Source: Aquimarina macrocephali JAMB N27
Lineage (GTDB): Bacteria > Bacteroidota > Bacteroidia > Flavobacteriales > Flavobacteriaceae
Length of the DNA: 64,000 nucleotides
Assembly: GCF_000520995.1 (NCBI RefSeq)
Contig: NZ_JACA01000001.1
Coordinates: 124,001 to 188,000, forward strand
Reading direction: 5' to 3'
Part shown: piece by piece, positions 42,172 through 50,658 of the stretch
Layout of the letters: each line of letters starts with the position of its first letter
Position numbering within the stretch: the first letter of the stretch is position 1
The notes under the pieces: model-generated
The model's input: only the letters and a program-made list of their open reading frames with translations
The model's database searches: none
What the model was told of the DNA's origin: nothing
Position numbers and translations under genes: made by a program

Positions 42172-43383
42172 ATGAAAAAAGTAATTTTATGTTTACTAGT
42201 AGCTGTAAGTACATTTAATATTTACAGTCAAGAAAAACCCACCGATGTTGTTTACAGAAGAAGCTCTTTGTTTACACTTATGGTAACCGATCAAGAAAGA
42301 CAATACGCAGATGTTATTGAAGAGGCATTTACATCGGCTGAGCTTCCAGAAAAATTTAATAATCATAACATTGACTTAAGAACAATTGCCAAGGTTTATG
42401 ATGAGTCGTTATCAAAAGAAGAGATAAAAGAGGCTCAAAAAGTTGCTATTGCAGAGTATTTTTCTGCTAATAAGATTGCAAAAGCTGTAGTTGCAAAATG
42501 GTTTAACAGAAGTGAACAAGGAGGTTTTAATATGGATCTCATCTCTGAAAGAGGATCATACAACGCTACAGAATTAGATGTAAAAATTGCTAAAAACAGT
42601 GAAAGAGGACTAGCTTTATTAGCTGATGCCGGAGAAGAACTTATTAAAAATACATTTATTGTTGTTAATGATTTTAAGTATATCAGTAAAGAGGAGGTAG
42701 CTCAGACCGCCAAAAAAGGATTAGGATTTGCAGCAAGTCTTACAGGAAAAACTGGTCTAGGTTCAAAATTAGCAGGAAAAGCTCTTGATGTTGCAGGAAA
42801 AGGGTATGTGATAAAAACAACTTCAAACTTATACAAATTGATATGGAATGAAGAAACCGCTGCTATTTTTTATAATGATTATTGGACAGATGATGCTAAT
42901 TTTGATGAAGCCAAAAAGAAGGCTTTTGATGATTCTGATATTTTTAAAGTAGAATTGGTAGGTACAGAAATAGCCTGGGCCGATCTGCAAAGTAGTTCAT
43001 TTACTAGAAAAAGCGAAGAACAATTAGTTGCAGTTGCCACTGTAAAAGCAGTTGATGCTGTAATCGCAAAATTGCAAAGAAAATACGAAGTATTTAGAAC
43101 CAAGACGCCTCTAATAAGCGGAGATCCTTTATCTGCAAAAATTGGGCTAAAAGAAGGATTAGAAGGAGGAGATAAATACGAAGTATTAGAGCAAACAATC
43201 GATAAAAACGGAAAAACATTTTATAAGCGACAAGGAGTTATAAAAGTAGACAAGAAACAGATTTGGGATAACCTCTTTATGGCTGGTGAAGAACGAGAAT
43301 CTACAGAAAAAATTAAGGAATACACCTTATTCAAAGGGGGGAAAAAATATTACTCAGGAATGTTGATCAGACAAATTAATTAA
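42172..43383 (+). CDS. Secreted protein of unknown function, first of a four-gene cluster
   Basis: 403 residues. Signal peptide 1-20 ending 'NIYSQ'. No family recognised. The central part includes 'ATELDVKIAKNSERGLALLA', a Gly/Ala/Leu-rich patch at about 180-225 ('KKGLGFAASLTGKTGLGSKL') that could contact a membrane, and a C-terminal 'RKYEVFRTKTPLI' segment. A long domain of alternating charged helices and short strands. No cysteine apart from the signal region. The decayed copy upstream shows that this 5' end was once duplicated. Gaps to the next three genes are 12-20 bp, so all four are likely one operon. Confidence 0.75.
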   Translation: MKKVILCLLVAVSTFNIYSQEKPTDVVYRRSSLFTLMVTDQERQYADVIEEAFTSAELPEKFNNHNIDLRTIAKVYDESLSKEEIKEAQKVAIAEYFSANKIAKAVVAKWFNRSEQGGFNMDLISERGSYNATELDVKIAKNSERGLALLADAGEELIKNTFIVVNDFKYISKEEVAQTAKKGLGFAASLTGKTGLGSKLAGKALDVAGKGYVIKTTSNLYKLIWNEETAAIFYNDYWTDDANFDEAKKKAFDDSDIFKVELVGTEIAWADLQSSSFTRKSEEQLVAVATVKAVDAVIAKLQRKYEVFRTKTPLISGDPLSAKIGLKEGLEGGDKYEVLEQTIDKNGKTFYKRQGVIKVDKKQIWDNLFMAGEERESTEKIKEYTLFKGGKKYYSGMLIRQIN

Positions 43384-43402
43384 GAAATTCAAACTTTATA
43401 TT

Positions 43403-43933
43403 ATGAATAAATCCATCATGAAAATAAGCTTGGTATTAATACTACTATTAAGTTTTAGTTTTAATGCCAATGCACAGAGAAAAAAGAAAATAGCAAATAA
43501 AGACACAAAAGCATGGAGGTATGATATTGAATGTGAAGGCATTGCTAAACAAGGCTCCAAGCTTGTAAAAGTTTGGTCATATTCAAAAAAACCAAAGTTC
43601 GCTATCGGTCAAGCTATGAAAAATGCTGTACATGGTATAGTTTTTAAAGGATATGCAGGAGGAGGAAATGGATGTACTTCTTTTAAACCTCTTGTAAGTA
43701 AACCCGGAGCAGAAAATGAACATGCAGCATTTTTTGATACTTTTTTTAGCGATGGCGGTGAATTTATGAAATACGTTACCGCTGCAACCGATGGTAATAT
43801 AGCACCCGGTGATCGTTTAAAAGTGAGTAAAAGGGAATATAAAATAGGAGTTGTTATAAATGTTGCCACTGACCAATTAAGAAAAAAATTAGAAGCAGAA
43901 GGAATAATTAGAGCATTAAACGCTGGATTTTAA
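43403..43933 (+). CDS. Small secreted protein of unknown function, second of the cluster
   Basis: 176 residues. Signal peptide ending about 'FNANAQ' (residue 25). The mature part has 'WRYDIECEGIAKQGSKLVKV', 'AIGQAMKNAVHGIVFKGYAG' and 'NEHAAFFDTFFSDGGEFMKY'. Two cysteines, one in each of the first two strands, may form a disulfide. The helix followed by strand pattern recalls the small domains of LpoB/CsgG/FlgT-like envelope proteins, but this is only an impression. 19 bp after the preceding gene. Confidence 0.72.
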   Translation: MNKSIMKISLVLILLLSFSFNANAQRKKKIANKDTKAWRYDIECEGIAKQGSKLVKVWSYSKKPKFAIGQAMKNAVHGIVFKGYAGGGNGCTSFKPLVSKPGAENEHAAFFDTFFSDGGEFMKYVTAATDGNIAPGDRLKVSKREYKIGVVINVATDQLRKKLEAEGIIRALNAGF

Positions 43934-43951
43934 ATTTAAAACAAAAGATTA

Positions 43952-44911
43952 ATGAAAAAAAATATTATCGTACTCGTTGGGGTTTTAATGCTGACTATAT
44001 CATTTGGTTTTGGTCAGGCAAAAAAACCTACTATTATGGTTGTGCCTAGTGATGTTTGGTGCAATCAAAATGGATATATGTTAGGTTTTAACAATCAAGG
44101 AACAATCGTAAAAGTTCCTGATTATAAAAGAGCATTTCAAGAAAATGCAGAGGTGCTTCAGGTAATCAGTCAAATAAATGGAATGATGGCCGAAAGAGGT
44201 TTTCCTCTTAAGAATATGGAGTCTGCTATAAAGACTTTAGAGTCTAATGCTGCAGAGGACAATATGCGTTCTTCAAAAGACACGGGAAGTGGTGTAAGTG
44301 AAAGTCCGATTGATGCCCTTAAGAAAATCACTAAAGCAGATATTATAATGCAATTAACCTGGACAATTAATAAAACCGGACCTAAAAAATCAGTTAATTT
44401 TAACCTTCAAGGGTTAGACGCATATACAGACAAGCAAATCGCAACAGCAACAGGTACAGGAGCCCCTTCATTTTCTGCAGAAGTACCAGTATTGCTTTCT
44501 GAAGCTGTATTATCACATATGGATAATTTTACCGGTTCTCTACAAACTCATTTTGATGATATGTTTGAAAACGGACGTGAAATTATTGTAAGAATCCAGA
44601 AATGGGATGATTGGGATGGTGACCTAGAAGCAGAATATGGAGATGATGACGAAGAGTTAGGAGTTATTATTGAAGACTGGTTAGCTGATAATGCTGTTAA
44701 AGGTAGATTTAACACAACAGACATGACGGCAGATATGGCTCTTTTTGAGCAAGTTAGAATTCCTCTTTTTAACGAAAAAGGCAGAGCAATGGATGCCCGA
44801 AGATTTGTAAGAAAACTAAGTAAAAAACTTAAGGCTGAACCTTATGCAATTCCTAACAAACTTGTTATGAAAGGCCTAGGAAGAGCAACCATCATATTAG
44901 GAGGCAAATAA
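43952..44911 (+). CDS. Secreted protein, possibly of the DUF6175 type, third of the cluster
   Basis: 319 residues. Signal peptide ending 'FGFGQ' (about residue 22). Begins 'KKPTIMVVPSDVWCNQNGYM', a strand-helix start like those of periplasmic CsgG/LpoB-type domains. An acidic stretch near the middle ('DDWDGDLEAEYGDDDEE') may bind Ca2+ or a basic partner. I tentatively associate it with DUF6175, from memory. 18 bp after its neighbour. Confidence 0.65.
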   Translation: MKKNIIVLVGVLMLTISFGFGQAKKPTIMVVPSDVWCNQNGYMLGFNNQGTIVKVPDYKRAFQENAEVLQVISQINGMMAERGFPLKNMESAIKTLESNAAEDNMRSSKDTGSGVSESPIDALKKITKADIIMQLTWTINKTGPKKSVNFNLQGLDAYTDKQIATATGTGAPSFSAEVPVLLSEAVLSHMDNFTGSLQTHFDDMFENGREIIVRIQKWDDWDGDLEAEYGDDDEELGVIIEDWLADNAVKGRFNTTDMTADMALFEQVRIPLFNEKGRAMDARRFVRKLSKKLKAEPYAIPNKLVMKGLGRATIILGGK

Positions 44912-44923
44912 AATTATAAAACG

Positions 44924-45862
44924 ATGAAAAAAATATTATATATAATGCTGTTTTTTGTAGCAACCTCAATGGTAGCACAAGAAAAAAAGAATAACGATGG
45001 GATCTCATTAGCAGCATATGTACCTAGTCAAGTAGAAGGGATACCTGCTTCTGCAAAAAAAATGTTATTAAATAGGTTAGCACAAATTATTACTAAAAAT
45101 GGAATTAGTAAAAATGCGTATAACTCAAGGTTTATACTAGCACCAAACGTTAGTGTGTTAAGTAAGGACATTACTGCTACAGCTCCACCAAAGACAGCAT
45201 TAAATTTAAATGTTACTTTATATATCGGAGATGGTGTATCCGGGACTTTATTTGCAAGTCAATCAATCGAATTGAAAGGAGTAGGTAATAATGAAACTAA
45301 AGCATATATTTCTGCTATTAAAAGGTTATCACCTAAAAATCCTGAAATCTTAGAATTTGTTGAAAAAGGAAAAGAAAAAATCATAGAGTATTATAATGCA
45401 AACTGTTCTAACATTCTTAAAAAAGCGGCAGCATTAGAAGCTCAGAATGAATTTGATGAAGCTTTGGTTGTATTGACTAACGTTCCTGAAGCAAGTACAT
45501 GTTTTAATAAGGTAAAATCAAAAATCAAGGTTCTTTATCAAAAGAGTATTGATAGAGACTGTAAACAAAAGCTTACTGAAGCATCAGCAATCTGGGCAGC
45601 AAACCAGGATATAAATGCAGCAAATGAAGCTGGAGCTATTTTGTCAACCGTAGAACCTCAAGGAGCTTGTTACGGTCAGGTAAAATCTTTATATGCAAAA
45701 ATTGCCGCTAGAGTAAAGGATCTAAGTGATAGAGACTGGAACTATCAGTTAAAAGTATTAGATCTTAAGAAAACATATATTAAAGCTGCTAGAGATGTAG
45801 GAGTAGCTTATGGTAAAAATCAGCCCCAAAACGTTAAGTATAATGTAAGAGGTTGGTATTAA
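44924..45862 (+). CDS. Secreted protein with an envelope-type N-domain and cysteine-containing helical repeats, last of the cluster
   Basis: 312 residues. Signal peptide ending 'TSMVAQ' (about 19). Residues 25-150 alternate strands and helices ('ISLAAYVPSQVEGIPASAKK', 'LNVTLYIGDGVSGTLFASQS'). Residues 155-270 hold two to three TPR-like helical hairpins, each with a cysteine: 'NANCSNILKKAAALEAQNEF', 'STCFNKVKSKIKVLYQKSID' and 'RDCKQKLTEASAIWAANQD', then 'GACYGQVKSLYAKI'. The cysteine spacing suggests disulfides that lock the repeats. A terminator follows. Function unknown. Confidence 0.68.
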   Translation: MKKILYIMLFFVATSMVAQEKKNNDGISLAAYVPSQVEGIPASAKKMLLNRLAQIITKNGISKNAYNSRFILAPNVSVLSKDITATAPPKTALNLNVTLYIGDGVSGTLFASQSIELKGVGNNETKAYISAIKRLSPKNPEILEFVEKGKEKIIEYYNANCSNILKKAAALEAQNEFDEALVVLTNVPEASTCFNKVKSKIKVLYQKSIDRDCKQKLTEASAIWAANQDINAANEAGAILSTVEPQGACYGQVKSLYAKIAARVKDLSDRDWNYQLKVLDLKKTYIKAARDVGVAYGKNQPQNVKYNVRGWY

Positions 45863-45883
45863 GATTATACATCATATACATAT

Positions 45884-45915
45884 AAAAAAGGCTGCCTCTA
45901 GAGACAGCCTTTTTT
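45884..45915 (+). terminator. Intrinsic terminator closing the four-gene cluster
   Basis: Stem of about 14 bp with one mismatch (45884-45898 with 45901-45915), ending in six Ts. Confidence 0.88.
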
Positions 45916-46039
45916 ATGTTTCAAAAACCGCTTCATAGGATAAAACTTAATACCATCTTACCATAATTATACTATACAGTATTACTATCTATTATCTGAA
46001 CACCTGATTTATATCATTTTTATTAGCAAATCCTACTTC

Positions 46040-46047
46040 TATCTTTG
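46040..46047 (+). promoter_or_regulatory. Bacteroidota -7 element for the Mla-like operon
   Basis: TATCTTTG, a perfect match to TAnnTTTG, 23 bp before the first start codon. Confidence 0.6.
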
Positions 46048-46070
46048 AATAACCTTGTAGTTAATCATTT

Positions 46071-46853
46071 ATGACACAATCACTTCGCATAGTAGAAAGG
46101 ACCAAAGCTTTTTTTACAGAGATAGGCGATTTGTCATATTTCTCAGGACGTTTTTTTAAAGAAGTATTTACTCGACCGTTCGAGTTTCAGGAACTATTAC
46201 GACAGTGCTATAATATGGGTAATCGTTCTTTACTTTTAGTTGGAGTAACCGGGTTTATTTTAGGATTGGTTTTTACGCTTCAGTCTCGACCTACTTTGAT
46301 GGAATTTGGCGCAGAGTCCTGGATGCCTTCTATGGTTGGGATTTCTATTGTGAGAGAAATCGGACCCGTAATTACTGCTCTTATTTGTGCAGGACGCATT
46401 GGTTCTGGAATTGGTGCAGAACTGGGTTCTATGCGAGTAACAGAGCAAATCGATGCTATGGAAGTATCAGGAACCAACCCTTTTAAGTATCTTGTTGTTA
46501 CACGTATTACAGCAACAACCTTAATGCTTCCTATATTGATTATCTTTGGAGATGCAATTGCTCTATTTGGTTCAGCCATTATCGAAAATCTAAAAGGAGC
46601 TGTCTCCTATCAATTATATTTTAATCAGGTATTTGATGCTATAAAGTATAGTGATATCATTCCTGCTACAGTAAAATCATTCTTTTTTGGATATGCGATA
46701 GGATTAGTAGGATGTTACAAAGGATATTACTGCAAAAAAGGAACGGCAGGTGTTGGTGAGGCATCAAACTCTGCAGTAGTATATACTTCAATGTTATTGT
46801 TTGTCATTGACTTCGTAGCAGTATTTCTGGCAGATATATTTTTTGAAATTTAA
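46071..46853 (+). CDS. mlaE: MlaE-like permease of a lipid-transport ABC system
   Basis: 260 residues, 5-6 membrane helices. Family signatures: 'FILGLVFTLQSRPTLMEFGA', 'SIVREIGPVITALICAGRIG', 'GAELGSMRVTEQIDAMEVSG' and 'GCYKGYYCKKGTAGVGEAS'. It is the inner-membrane channel of the Mla pathway, which moves phospholipids between outer and inner membrane. First of four co-directed genes; its stop overlaps the ATPase start by 1 nt (TAATG). Confidence 0.93.
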   Translation: MTQSLRIVERTKAFFTEIGDLSYFSGRFFKEVFTRPFEFQELLRQCYNMGNRSLLLVGVTGFILGLVFTLQSRPTLMEFGAESWMPSMVGISIVREIGPVITALICAGRIGSGIGAELGSMRVTEQIDAMEVSGTNPFKYLVVTRITATTLMLPILIIFGDAIALFGSAIIENLKGAVSYQLYFNQVFDAIKYSDIIPATVKSFFFGYAIGLVGCYKGYYCKKGTAGVGEASNSAVVYTSMLLFVIDFVAVFLADIFFEI

Positions 46854-47605
46854 TGAAACCTAAAAAAAACATAACCTCTGTTCTGGAGATCAAAGATCTA
46901 AGAAAAAACTTTGGCGATAATCACGTGCTCAACGGATTTAATCTACAATTATTTGAAGGAGAAAATCTGGTTGTGATGGGCAAATCGGGTTCTGGTAAAT
47001 CGGTAATGATTAAATGTCTGGTGGGGTTAATGCAAGCAGATAGTGGTAGTATACAAATAAAAGGGCAGGACATTACTATTTTGGGACAGATAGAACTGGA
47101 TCTACTTCGAACCGAGATTGGCTTTTTGTTTCAAGGTAGTGCTCTATATGATTCTATGACCGTTCGAGAAAATCTGGAATTTCCTTTACGTAGACATAAA
47201 GATAAATTGAATATGACAGGGCATACTGAAGCTTTAGTTATAGAAGCACTAGAAAATGTAGGTTTGGCACATGCAATTGACCTAATGCCATCAGAACTCT
47301 CAGGAGGAATGCAACGCCGAGTAGCACTGGCAAGAGCCTTAATCCTAAAGCCTAAAATTATTCTTTATGATGAACCTACGACCGGATTAGATCCAATAAC
47401 CTCTAAAGAAATTATCGAATTAATGCGCAGTATCCAAAAGAAATATGGAACCTCATCATTAATCATCACACATGATGTGGATTGTGCAAGAGTGATTTCT
47501 AATAGAATTATTTTGCTCGTAGACGGAATTAATTATGCAGAGGGAACATATCAGGAATTATCTCAATCAAATGACCCCCAGGTAAAAGCTTTTTTTAAGC
47601 ATTAG
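46853..47605 (+). CDS. mlaF: MlaF-like ABC ATPase
   Basis: 250 residues. Walker A 'GKSGSGKS', signature 'LSGGMQRRVALARAL' and Walker B 'IILYDEPTTGLD' followed by 'ITHDVDCARVISNRI'. The 'LSGGMQ' variant is typical of the Mla/Ttg2A branch. Energises the MlaE permease. Neighbour order permease-ATPase-MCE protein confirms the assignment. Confidence 0.95.
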   Translation: MKPKKNITSVLEIKDLRKNFGDNHVLNGFNLQLFEGENLVVMGKSGSGKSVMIKCLVGLMQADSGSIQIKGQDITILGQIELDLLRTEIGFLFQGSALYDSMTVRENLEFPLRRHKDKLNMTGHTEALVIEALENVGLAHAIDLMPSELSGGMQRRVALARALILKPKIILYDEPTTGLDPITSKEIIELMRSIQKKYGTSSLIITHDVDCARVISNRIILLVDGINYAEGTYQELSQSNDPQVKAFFKH

Positions 47606-47633
47606 AGGATAGATAAAACTAAAGTGAAACGTT

Positions 47634-48635
47634 ATGAAAAAAACAGCATCTCAAAAGTTGAAACTTGGTGTCTTTGTCTTGATTGGCACAGTATTACTTA
47701 TCGCCGCATTATACTCTATCGGAAATCGAAAAAATCTCTTTGGTAGCAATATCAGAATCATGACTCAATTTACTAATGTCAACGGTCTCGAATTAGGAAA
47801 TAATGTTCGGTATTCTGGTATCAATGTAGGAACAGTAAGCAAGATTAAGATGATAGACGATACTCAAATTATAGTCGAAATGCTTATTCGAGAAAATATA
47901 GGAAAACATATTAAAAAAGACGCCGTAGCAACTATAGGATCAGACGGCTTGGTAGGCAATATGATTGTAAATATTATCCCTAGGGAAAGCAAAAAATTAC
48001 CTGTGATATCAGGTGACACCATCCAATCTTACAGTAAGGTAAGAACCGATGATATGCTCAGTACTCTTAATGTCACCAATGAAAATGCCGCCTTACTTAC
48101 AGCAGACTTGTTAAAAATAACTACAGAAATCATTGAAGGTAATGGAACCATAGGGTTATTGATCAATGATTCTATAATGGCAAAAGACCTGAAACAAACT
48201 ATATTTCAATTAAAAAATGCCAGCACAGGTGCATCACAAGCTATTACAGAACTTAGAAATATCATCTATTCTATCAATCAAGGTAAAGGTGTGGCTGGTG
48301 TTTTGTTACAGGATAGCCTATCTGGTCAGAAAATGAAAACTATTGTTGATAATCTGGAGCAGTCAAGTGCTGATATTAATCAAGTGACCAAAAATCTTAC
48401 AGTAGTTCTAAAAGAGGTAAAAGAAGGAAAAGGAGCGTTACACTATCTAACAACAGATCTAAACCTGGTTAAAAATATTGACTCTACAATGAATAGCATT
48501 AAAGAAGGAACATATCGTTTTAACGAGAATATGGAAGCTCTAAAACATAATTTTTTGTTTAGAGGGTACTTTAAAAAGCTAGAGAAAGAAAAGAAAAAAG
48601 AAGAATCTTTTAAGAATAATAGCCATGAAAATTGA
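47634..48635 (+). CDS. mlaD: MCE-domain (MlaD-like) lipid-binding protein
   Basis: 333 residues. One N-terminal membrane helix (about 8-28), then an MCE domain: 'RIMTQFTNVNGLELGNNVRY', 'GINVGTVSKIKM', and 'ATIGSDGLVGNMIVNIIP'. The C-terminal 180 residues are long helices ('LTADLLKITTEIIEGNGTIG' and further GKG-containing repeats), longer than E. coli MlaD, as in other Bacteroidota MCE proteins; these may form a tube toward the outer membrane. Periplasmic. Overlaps the next gene by 11 bp. Confidence 0.9.
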   Translation: MKKTASQKLKLGVFVLIGTVLLIAALYSIGNRKNLFGSNIRIMTQFTNVNGLELGNNVRYSGINVGTVSKIKMIDDTQIIVEMLIRENIGKHIKKDAVATIGSDGLVGNMIVNIIPRESKKLPVISGDTIQSYSKVRTDDMLSTLNVTNENAALLTADLLKITTEIIEGNGTIGLLINDSIMAKDLKQTIFQLKNASTGASQAITELRNIIYSINQGKGVAGVLLQDSLSGQKMKTIVDNLEQSSADINQVTKNLTVVLKEVKEGKGALHYLTTDLNLVKNIDSTMNSIKEGTYRFNENMEALKHNFLFRGYFKKLEKEKKKEESFKNNSHEN

Positions 48636-49113
48636 ACATCTTGAAGAACGGGTTAATGATTATAGGAATTCTATAAAAACGGTTGTAGATAAAAGAATGC
48701 TTTGGAAAAACAAAACCAAAGATATTCTACTTAAAACCTTACAGGGAATTGTACAACAATATGATATTGGTTGGAAAGTTCAGGAATTGAGCTGGATTCA
48801 TAATAACGAAGCTATAAATATTACTTTTGATTCCTTTCCTCAAGAACTAATAGATTGCACAAACCTAATACCTGCATATCAATTTTTGCCAGGAGGAGCC
48901 TTAATTTTTTCACAATCCTACAATGGTGACATTTATGTTTTTATGTTATTCCCCGAGATCGAAAATAAACCTCAAGAAAATAACATGATAGAATTAGGAG
49001 TATATACTCCAGAATCGATAACTCAAAAACTTATAGTTGAGAAAGTAGATGAATTTTTAAAAGAAATTATTAAATGGGAAGTCCCTTCTCTAAAGAATAA
49101 AGTAGGGTATTGA
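48625..49113 (+). CDS. Conserved-looking hypothetical protein at the end of the Mla-like operon
   Basis: 162 residues, no signal peptide or membrane segment. N-terminal amphipathic helix ('EERVNDYRNSIKTVVDKRML'), then a mixed strand-helix domain with 'GWKVQELSWIHNNEAINITF' and 'FLPGGALIFSQSYNGDIYVF'. I do not recognise a family. Overlap with mlaD means co-translation, so a cytoplasmic accessory or regulatory role in the lipid system is the simplest guess. Confidence 0.7.
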   Translation: MKIEHLEERVNDYRNSIKTVVDKRMLWKNKTKDILLKTLQGIVQQYDIGWKVQELSWIHNNEAINITFDSFPQELIDCTNLIPAYQFLPGGALIFSQSYNGDIYVFMLFPEIENKPQENNMIELGVYTPESITQKLIVEKVDEFLKEIIKWEVPSLKNKVGY

Positions 49114-49147
49114 TCCAATTCTGGATAGTTTGTTTTGATATGTATTG

Positions 49148-49945
49148 TTAGCTCATTAATTTGTAATCAAGAATATTAGCTTTAAAATACTTCTGCTTCC
49201 CTTTTTTAAGATCCCAGATCGCAGTCATCGTATTCGGAATCAACAATCCATTATAATCTTTATATTCTCCTACTTCTCCAATAAAATCTTCTAGTTCTGT
49301 ATCTCGATATCTTTTGGTTTTAAAATGATCTATCATTCCATTTTGGTTAAATATAAAAAAGCCTTCAAGAGTATGATTATCGTTTACGATAGTAGCTTTT
49401 ATCGTTCTATAATCTATAGCTTCCCACGAGATATCAGAGTTTAGGAAACCTATCGGAAACCAGATAAGTTCTCCCAGATATCGCCCTAATGAACTTTGAT
49501 CTACTTTTTGACCTGTAAACAGAACTATATTTTTTAACCCCAGTACACTCACTCTTACTTCACCTTTACCATTAGTATATTTATCCCTGATTAGCATAGG
49601 TAATGCTTTGGCTTTCCAAATAAATCCAAAATTGTTAGAAGACATGTATTGTGTAGCAGAAAATGGTAACCACTTTTTTTCTGGACTCGTTCTGATCTCT
49701 CCTTTTTGGGTAAAAATAGCATTGCAGTATTTTGGTTTCCCCACAATATTCACTTTGTTAAGGTAATTTTTCATCAGATCAGGAAGGTCATCCAAGTCTT
49801 TCTGGGTGACTTTTCTATCTATTTCTCTACCTGTATTAAATAATAGTGCTCTTTCTTGTTCTACAAAAGCATTAAACAATACTATCCCTACTATGGATAT
49901 CACAACGAATAGTATTAGTATACTTCCAATTATAACCAATATCAT
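49148..49945 (-). CDS. DUF6544/DUF6920-like membrane-anchored protein
   Basis: 265 residues. One N-terminal hydrophobic helix (about 3-27), then an extracytoplasmic domain with 'LPDLMKNYLNKVNIVGKPKY', 'IRTSPEKKWLPFSATQYM', 'FIWKAKALPMLIRDKYTNGK' and 'YNGLLIPNTMTAIWDLKKG'. This matches my recollection of a widespread DUF of unknown function, with a lipoprotein-carrier-like shape. It follows the ABC-transporter genes at 31 bp on the same strand, so it may be in their operon. Confidence 0.65.
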   Translation of the reverse strand: MILVIIGSILILFVVISIVGIVLFNAFVEQERALLFNTGREIDRKVTQKDLDDLPDLMKNYLNKVNIVGKPKYCNAIFTQKGEIRTSPEKKWLPFSATQYMSSNNFGFIWKAKALPMLIRDKYTNGKGEVRVSVLGLKNIVLFTGQKVDQSSLGRYLGELIWFPIGFLNSDISWEAIDYRTIKATIVNDNHTLEGFFIFNQNGMIDHFKTKRYRDTELEDFIGEVGEYKDYNGLLIPNTMTAIWDLKKGKQKYFKANILDYKLMS

Positions 49946-49976
49946 TTTTAGAATTATTTTTTATTAAAAATTATAA

Positions 49977-50651
49977 TTAACCTATAATTCTACCATCTCC
50001 CATTTCTATAATTCGATCGGTTTTATTCGCAAAATCTATATCATGGGTAACAACCAGAAGTGACAGCCCTTCTTCATCACTTAATTGCTTAAAAACATTG
50101 AATACATTTTCAGAATTATAGCTATCCAGGTTTCCTGTGGGTTCGTCCCCCATAATGATAGCAGGATCATTTATTAAAGCCCTAGCTATGGCAACTCGTT
50201 GTTTTTCTCCACCAGAGATACGTGAGGCTCTTTTTTTGGCAAGGTGATCAATTTTAAGGATACGAAGCTTCTTCATCGCATCATACTCAATTTCTTCAAT
50301 AGATTTTTCAGCTAATTTTTTGGCAGGAAGCATTACATTTTCTAATACCGAAAATTCAGATAACAAATAATGAAACTGAAATACAAAACCTATATGTTTG
50401 TTTCGTATATAAGAGAGTTTTTCTCTTTCTTGTCCCGTTATGAGTTCGTTATTCAAGTATAACCCTCCTTCATAATCTGTATCCATAGTTGATAAGATAT
50501 ACAACAAAGTAGATTTACCACACCCCGATTTTCCCATAATAGAGGCAAATTCTCCCTTGCTTACCTTAAAAGAAATATCTTTTAACACATGAAAAAGTAC
50601 TGGTTTTCTAAAATACTTATTGATGTCTTTGGCTTCAAGAACTGTTTTCAT
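49977..50651 (-). CDS. LolD/MacB-type ABC ATPase
   Basis: 224 residues. Walker A 'GKSGCGKSTL', signature 'ISGGEKQRVAIARAL', Walker B 'IIMGDEPTGNLD' and 'VVTHDIDFANKTDRIIEMGD'. Such ATPases drive extraction or export by FtsX-like permeases, here encoded 7 bp upstream. Third gene of a minus-strand operon with the adaptor and the permease. Confidence 0.92.
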   Translation of the reverse strand: MKTVLEAKDINKYFRKPVLFHVLKDISFKVSKGEFASIMGKSGCGKSTLLYILSTMDTDYEGGLYLNNELITGQEREKLSYIRNKHIGFVFQFHYLLSEFSVLENVMLPAKKLAEKSIEEIEYDAMKKLRILKIDHLAKKRASRISGGEKQRVAIARALINDPAIIMGDEPTGNLDSYNSENVFNVFKQLSDEEGLSLLVVTHDIDFANKTDRIIEMGDGRIIG

Positions 50652-50658
50652 AGCATTG

